From Labia minor (Eukaryota > Arthropoda > Insecta > Dermaptera > Spongiphoridae): 64,000 nucleotides of DNA. Under the pieces are notes generated by a model. It saw only the letters and a list, made by a program, of their open reading frames with translations. It was not told the origin of the DNA and made no database searches. Positions 58,654-64,000 of this stretch are shown here, one piece after another; the first letter of the stretch is position 1; every line of letters begins with the position of its first letter. Location of the stretch: contig OY720350.1 in the NCBI GenBank assembly GCA_963082975.1, positions 19,066,910-19,130,909 of the forward strand, read 5' to 3'. The position numbers were made by a program, and so were the translations under genes.

Positions 58654-58977
58654 CTATTTAAATAATTCTAAACTGTCATGTGGTTGATGTTTATTGCTTT
58701 TACCATTTCCTAATCGCTTGAGTACCCTTGCTTGCTCCACAAAGATTTCATCAACTTTTTTAGTAACTAGTCGACCAAAACAAAGTGAATCTTTGACATC
58801 AAAATTTCAATAACCACGCTCGACTCCTTCGTTCACAAAAGACATTCTTAAAAACCCAATATGCAGCATAGACTCATCTTTGTCGAGCCACAGGAACAGG
58901 AAACTATAATCGATTCTATTGAATTATGCTTTATACTCCTCAAGTGTGAGTCCTTTGTCCAGAATAAAATAAATTTT
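58654..58977 (-). pseudogene. Decayed unidentified ORF, about 108 codons with two internal stops
   Basis: One minus-strand frame remains protein-like over its whole length despite two stops. Pieces read ILDKGLTLEEYKA, DYSFLFLWLDKDESMLHIGF, MSFVNEGVERGY, CFGRLVTKKVDEIFVEQARV and KSNKHQPHDSLELFK, then a stop. It resembles no family I can name; an old transposase or other element protein is likely. The N-terminal side is cut off by AT-rich DNA. Confidence 0.5.
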
Positions 58978-60221
58978 GCTTTAAAATGCAAACAACCGTT
59001 CACTATTATAGATAAATAAATAAGTAAATAAATCTAATAAATTTTTAATAGTAATATAAAAAAAATTCAAGTTGTCATCGAAAGAGTGTAAAAATATAAT
59101 TATTGTTTATCAGATCAAATTAAGAAAAAAAAAAAAAGAAACAATAAATAATGAAGTAGTGTCATAGTGCCAATTATTTAAGTACTTTTTGTAATCAATA
59201 GAGAAATAGAGAGAGAGAGAAAAGAATCATTAAAGTATAATAAATTCCAGTGCGACTTGAAAAAGAGAATAAAGTATATTATAAATAAAAAAATAAATAA
59301 ATAAATAAAAAGTTTAAATACTATGGACGAATAATGAGACAAATTAATTTTTACGACTGGAATCTATTATTTGCTCCACACCGACAATCGCTGTCACCAG
59401 GTAGAAAAAATTATACCATCGAAGTTACTAATTGACAATTAAATGAGGATTAGTAATTATTATAGTTCAATGATTCAACAAGAAATCAAAAGGAAAAAAA
59501 CATAATTCTTTTTTTTTTTCATTATATTTCATTAGTAGTTCTGTTTATATATAATATTTATATGAACCTTTTGGAAGTCGGAAATTTATAAGCAATCGTT
59601 AAAATGTCTTCGTCTCCTGGAGTGTCTCGTTGATGGTGTAAATACCTCTGTGGTGTTTGTTTGTGTGTGTAGGCGAGGGTCGATCAAGTTCATTCATAAA
59701 TTCGTTGTGGTTCCATTTTACTTTTGGCCAATGGGCAGTCGCAACCAGATTTAAAATACAACATTCAAGAGTGTTACTAGTGATGAGATCACTATGAAAT
59801 ATTATTTGGAAATTTGAACATAATTAATATCAAAAAGAATAAAATAAAATATAATAAAAACCAACAAAAATAAATGGATAAAATTTAACAAATATATAGG
59901 TATATTTAAATTAAATCACATTAATTTATTTATTTGGAAATTTGTTTATTTCATATTTACAAGAAGAGGAAAAAACTTAAAAAAGAAAAAAAAAAAAAGA
60001 TATAATCTTCAACGAAAAAGATATTAAAAAAAAATATTTTATAGATATTTCAAATGTACCTTCAAAATAAAAATAAGATACATTATTTAAGGATTAAAGA
60101 AAACTAGAAAAAATTTGAGATATTTTAATAAAAACTAAAATAAAACAAATACACAAATATCTCAATTTTTAAATAAATCTTCTTTATAATTTAAGTTAAA
60201 ACTCTCTTCCATTATACAACA
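58978..60221. other. AT-rich stretch, no supported gene
   Basis: GA run at about 59210-59222 and a mixed patch at 59580-59760. The string CCTGGAGTGTCTCG at 59616 is too short to be called a family 1 end. Confidence 0.5.
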
Positions 60222-60256
60222 ATACCTCCCTTACTATCGTCGGTCGGTAAAAATAT
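60222..60256 (-). mobile_element. Family 2 fragment e (5' end only)
   Basis: Minus strand reads TTTTTACCGACCGACGATAG then TAAGGGAGGTATTG, matching the first 34 bp of copies a and d; nothing else remains. Confidence 0.85.
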
Positions 60257-60503
60257 AAATTATTGAATCAATAATATACAATTTGTCAAATTAATAATAT
60301 ATATATATATATATATATATAATAAATAAATAAATAAAAAATATTAAAATTAAAACAATATTTAAATAGGTACAATTAATTTTTCATTTAATAATAATAT
60401 ATTTATTATTTATTTTAAAATTTAAAATATGAAAACATTATAATTATAAACTAGTTTAATAATAACTGCCATCTTAATCAAATGTAAAAATAATAGAAAT
60501 AAG

Positions 60504-61100
60504 CTGGAGTGTCTCCACTCGACTATCTCGCAATTTGAATTGGATTAAATAACATAATATATTATATTTAAATTAAATTTAATTAACTATAAATTATAAA
60601 TAATAAATATTAAACCAGCGCATGTTTGGTTTTTTATTGATGGCACCATGGCACGTGTTGGCGCGTGAGATTTGCAGTGTTAAAAAATTAATTCTGGTAC
60701 TTTCAGCAATTCAATCAAGCTGAAATTCTATATATAGCAGTTTTATATAATTATTAATCATGTGAAAAATTATCAAACATATATTTTTATTTTTACGGTC
60801 ACTTTAGAGGAAAAAAAAATCAAAACGTTGTAGGTAATGACCCTCTTCCGGTTGAGCTACATTTCTCAAAAGTTGATAGAAAACTATGAATTTTGAATAA
60901 TGTCCATGTACCAAATTTCATCATTCTAGCTCAAACCGTTTTTGCGTAATCTTGTCTACATACATACACACACACACACAGACATTTTTCTCAACCTTAG
61001 TGAAAATGATTCAGGAACCTTCAAAACGTATAAAAACATCAAGATCTCAACATCGAAAATTTTCATGATCGCAATACTATCTCTGGCGAGATAGTAAAAA
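60504..61100 (-). mobile_element. Family 1 element, copy O (near-complete)
   Basis: A good reference copy: CTGGAGTGTCTCCACTCGAC, AT-rich block, CACGTG at about 60652, TATATATAGCAG, ACCCTCTTCCGGTTGAGC, CA microsatellite at 60961-60980, CAACCTTAGTG and ATACTATCTCTGGCGAGATA with TTTTT (as AAAAA) at the end. Confidence 0.95.
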
Positions 61101-61446
61101 TGAAAAAATTGGTGAATTTAACATTTTCGGATAACCACATTACTAGTATAGAGAGAGTTGGAATGAGGAAACGATGATAAATATAATAGTTTTATATCTT
61201 TAAAATAAATAATTTTATTTTATAAATTAAACACCAGTCTATATATAGTAATTAGGAATTTTTGAATATAGGCAAATGTAATAAAATAAAATAAAATAAA
61301 ATAAATTTAATTTAAGTAAGTAATATCTAAAAAAATAATTAAATTTTCTCTTTGTATTAAAATTAATTATTATTTTTAAAATACATAATGTATTTTTGAT
61401 GATAAATAGATAATTCTCATGTCAAATATACATTAGGTTAGCCCAG
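61101..61446. other. AT-rich spacer, no gene seen
   Basis: AAAAT simple repeat at about 61282-61308. Nothing else recognised. Confidence 0.55.
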
Positions 61447-61640
61447 AGGTTCCCAAACTTTTTCGGTATACGGCTCCCATAATACATCGGATTTTTTCCG
61501 CGGCACCCTTATTTTCGAAATATGGTCACCCTAGACCATATTTCGAAAACACCAAAAAAAAATTTTGACAAAAAGTACGAAATGTTCAAAAGCTTATTCC
61601 AGAAAATGTTTGAGCTTTTTTTTTTAGAACCAAAAAATTT
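61447..61640. mobile_element. Composite hAT debris with head-to-head type 2 ends
   Basis: CAGAGGTTCCCAAACTTTTT is a hAT-type end. At 61512-61549 TTTTCGAAATATGGTC faces its own inverse across ACCCTA, so two right ends of the type 2 hAT MITE (30691-30949) meet. One arm continues with type 2 interior sequence. Confidence 0.7.
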
Positions 61641-62169
61641 CAAGTATTAGGAAAATTTAAATAAAGTAGGGATATGTATTATTTTTGATAATTAATCCAA
61701 AATATACTATTACTTCTAATAATTTCCAACTTATTAAGGATAGTATAGTAGTTTATTTAATTTGTTTTATTGTATTAGTTAATTGTGAAGGCTATCCAAA
61801 TTAGGGTTGGTTCTTGATGATCGATGAAAACTGTTATTCGTAGTTATGAATTAGACTTTCATGGTTTCTATTTGAATTTATGAAAACCCTAAAAACTGGG
61901 TAATTTATTATAAACCAGTTCTTCTTAAACTTTTTGGAACCCAAGTCAATAACTTAAGGTCCCTCTTTATTTTTTAATTTGGTATATGAATAGAATTACT
62001 ATCCAATTGGAGAAATGTTCGACGAAGAGTTTGGAATTCAAAGGAGACTACGATGAAAAATAAAATAATTTTTTATCTAAAAACCTTTGTTTCATTCAAA
62101 AAGTTACGGGCTTATAAGTATTATAAAATTTTTTAAAAATTAATTTCTACAGTTTTAGAATATAATATA
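61641..62169. other. AT-rich spacer with another hAT-like end
   Basis: CAGTTCTTCTTAAACTTTTT at about 61917 resembles a hAT left end without a partner. Confidence 0.4.
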
Positions 62170-62600
62170 TCCATGGGTGTCTAAACTATGACCAAAAAAA
62201 ATATGCTGGGTCGCACATAAATATTTTTTCAACAAATGGAAATAAAATTAACTACAGGAAAATCTCTCTATAAGGACACGTCTAATAGTTACTTCATTCA
62301 TTTTAATTCACAGTAAACATTGTTTTTAACAGTGTTTTGAGAATATCCTTATAGAGAGGTTTTACTGTAGGTATATATAGTTTTATTAAAATAAAATAAC
62401 TTCTTTTTATTATAATTTTTTTTTATTTGAATTAGATATATGTATAATATAAAATTATAAATGAACATGAAAAATATTGCAAACATTAATTTTTTTTTAG
62501 TAGAAATGAGCAAATTTAAATATTTTCATAATTTACGTTTGGGCCGCAACTCAAAGGGTTGTTGGCCGCATGCGGCCCCTGGAGATCGGTTTAGCCAATT
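62170..62600. mobile_element. hAT-like remnant with GGCCGC motifs
   Basis: Left GGGTGTCTAAACTATG and right TTGGCCGCATGCGGCCCCTG resemble hAT elements whose ends carry GGCCGCATGCGGCC; target duplication not found. Confidence 0.45.
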
Positions 62601-64000
62601 TTGAGTCTATAACGTCTCACTTTTCCCGTCAGACAGACACATAGACATACATGAAAAATTCTAAAATCACTTTTGGATTCTAGAGGTGATGAAACAAAAA
62701 GATATGTAAAAATTTGTAAATTCTGAACAATGGGCAGACAAAAACTTTTTTTTTATATAGGTATGAAAGATATTCTTATATTCTTAATTTTTATAGTCAT
62801 TCAAGTTATAAATTCAAGTTATTATTTATATTTTATTAAAATGTTTAATTTAAATAAAAACTTTAATTTTATATTTAAATAAAAATATTTAATATTTTAA
62901 TAAATTCTCATCAGATTTGAGAAGAAGATTTTAGATTATTAAAAATTTGTTTATACTTTCGGCCATTTTTAATATAAAAAGTTGCCCATAAAAAATGAAA
63001 TAATGTTTTGTTCTTAGCTTACTTCATGATACGGATAACATTTAATAATGAAATCCTAAAATTAAAAAAAAATAACATTTTCTTCTTGGCCTGAATTTTT
63101 TTTTTTCCAAATATCAAAGTACTATCCATTTACATTCTAGATTTTTTTTTATTGATTCATTTTTTAAACTACTCATGCATAAATAATGATCGTTTCATCT
63201 TAAGAAAATTTATCTTAATAGATAATACATAAATTCATTTTTTTTTTTATTTAATACTTTTTTAAGTCGTATTTTTTCTTTAAATAAGAATGAATTTCTC
63301 AATCTCAATTTAACTTAAATATATTACACTTGGCTCTCTTTTCTTTAAGAGAGAAAAAAAAGAGTAAAAGAAAAATTAAAACGAAAGCGAAAAAAAGAAA
63401 GAATTTTTATGTCTTTTTTTTGGAAAGATTCACAACTGTGTTATGATGCTGCGTTGATCTTTTCTCATTAATTTGGACAGAGAGTTTGAAGACTGGGCAC
63501 CGATTCAACATTTTATCCAGGAGATTGACTTTTTTCCCTTTCCAAATGATTAGCCTCTATTATTATTTTGATTTTTCTCACTTACGTGTATATATCAACA
63601 ACATACCATTAAAAATAGTTACACCATCCCTGAAATAGCCTGATAAATGACTAAATTAACCAAAATAATCGCAGATTCTTCTACGTTTTAATTAATATAA
63701 ATTTTGAATGCATGCTAAGAAAGAATTTCTTTTTTTTTTACAAAGGAAATTTACAAATTCTTCTTTCAATTAAATATATGTATTGTAAGAGGAAGTATTG
63801 CTATCAGTCAAAAATTTGAATACGGGTTTTAAAGTACTCTGAGTATGTTATGCGTGTGATTGTGTGTGTGTGTGTGTGTCACCACTGGATAAATGGACGG
63901 GTTAGTTTAGTTTTAGTTTAAAAAGTATGTTTATTAGCCAAATATACAAATATATGTTGTTTTTCCCATAACATATAAAAGGGATTACATGACTTTCTTA
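62601..64000. other. AT-rich end of window, no supported gene
   Basis: A GTCAGACAGACACATAGAC patch near 62630 suggests a retroelement edge, a TG microsatellite lies at about 63857-63879, and the rest is featureless. Confidence 0.5.

Noticed and set aside
59616-59630. Isolated CCTGGAGTGTCTCG string
   Set aside because: Matches the family 1 3' end for only about 13 bases with no hairpin partner or body.

Overview
This window looks like nuclear DNA from a very AT-rich animal genome, most likely an arthropod (probably an insect). The evidence is a base composition dominated by A/T runs, exon-like islands flanked by AG acceptors and GT donors, and a mix of mariner, hAT, TTAA-target, tRNA-derived SINE, non-LTR retrotransposon and rolling-circle-type repeats. 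I see no bacterial, plasmid or organelle genes, no genuine tRNA/rRNA gene and no CRISPR array. The exact organism cannot be read from the sequence.

Host coding content is sparse. The best candidate is an exon at 3756-4107 (plus strand) with an AT-hook (KRGPGRPR) and a Pro/Ser/Gly-rich, chromatin-protein-like C-terminus ending in an in-frame stop just before a donor. Weaker exon-like islands lie at 7889-8172, 26002-26082 (with small pieces at 26260 and 26470), 33284-33669 and 36115-36620. A GC-rich, promoter-like patch is at 24935-25080. Most of the rest reads as intron or intergenic DNA filled with mobile elements.

The dominant feature is a dispersed family ('family 1'), present as about 16 copies or pieces making up roughly a tenth of the window. 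Full copies start TTTTTACTATCTCGCC, carry a CA/GT microsatellite, and end with an inverted copy of the start (GCGAGATAGT) followed by a short hairpin (GAGTG-GAGA-CACTC) and a CAG tail. A second, sequence-unrelated family ('family 2', 5 copies or fragments) repeats this plan: TTTTTACCGACCGACGA start, GTCC microsatellite, inverted subterminal repeat, then hairpin GACCTG-GCCA-CAGGTC and an AACTTAT tail. This is the architecture described for Helentron-associated non-autonomous elements (HINE/DINE-1 type). A small minus-strand ORF beside one family 2 copy (45865-46119) has Helitron N-terminus-like basic/Gln composition. Family 2 copies carry two TGACGTCA (CRE-type) palindromes exactly 20 bp apart.

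Other layers, left to right: SINE inside a family 1 copy (1816-2090); rearranged fold-back mariner (4250-4808); duplicated block plus SINE (10682-11106); hAT MITE (12528-12843); TTAA-target element holding the second block copy (13842-14564); pogo-like remnant (15137-15470); hAT pieces and family 2 (21.3-24.3 kb); second SINE (29585-29834); hAT MITE (30691-30949); family 1 copy flanked by 140-bp direct repeats (32153-33049); family 1/family 2 cluster (34-40 kb); internally deleted mariner (40875-41735); hAT MITEs (42-45 kb); large nested inverted repeat (47944-48576); family 1/family 2 cluster with a remobilised guest element (50-52.2 kb); two antisense non-LTR retrotransposon 3' ends (52.7-53.3 and 55.9-56.5 kb) with fold-backs between; a decayed unidentified ORF (58654-58977); and a last family 1 copy (60504-61100) followed by hAT debris. 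The region is best understood as a graveyard in which these elements repeatedly inserted into each other.
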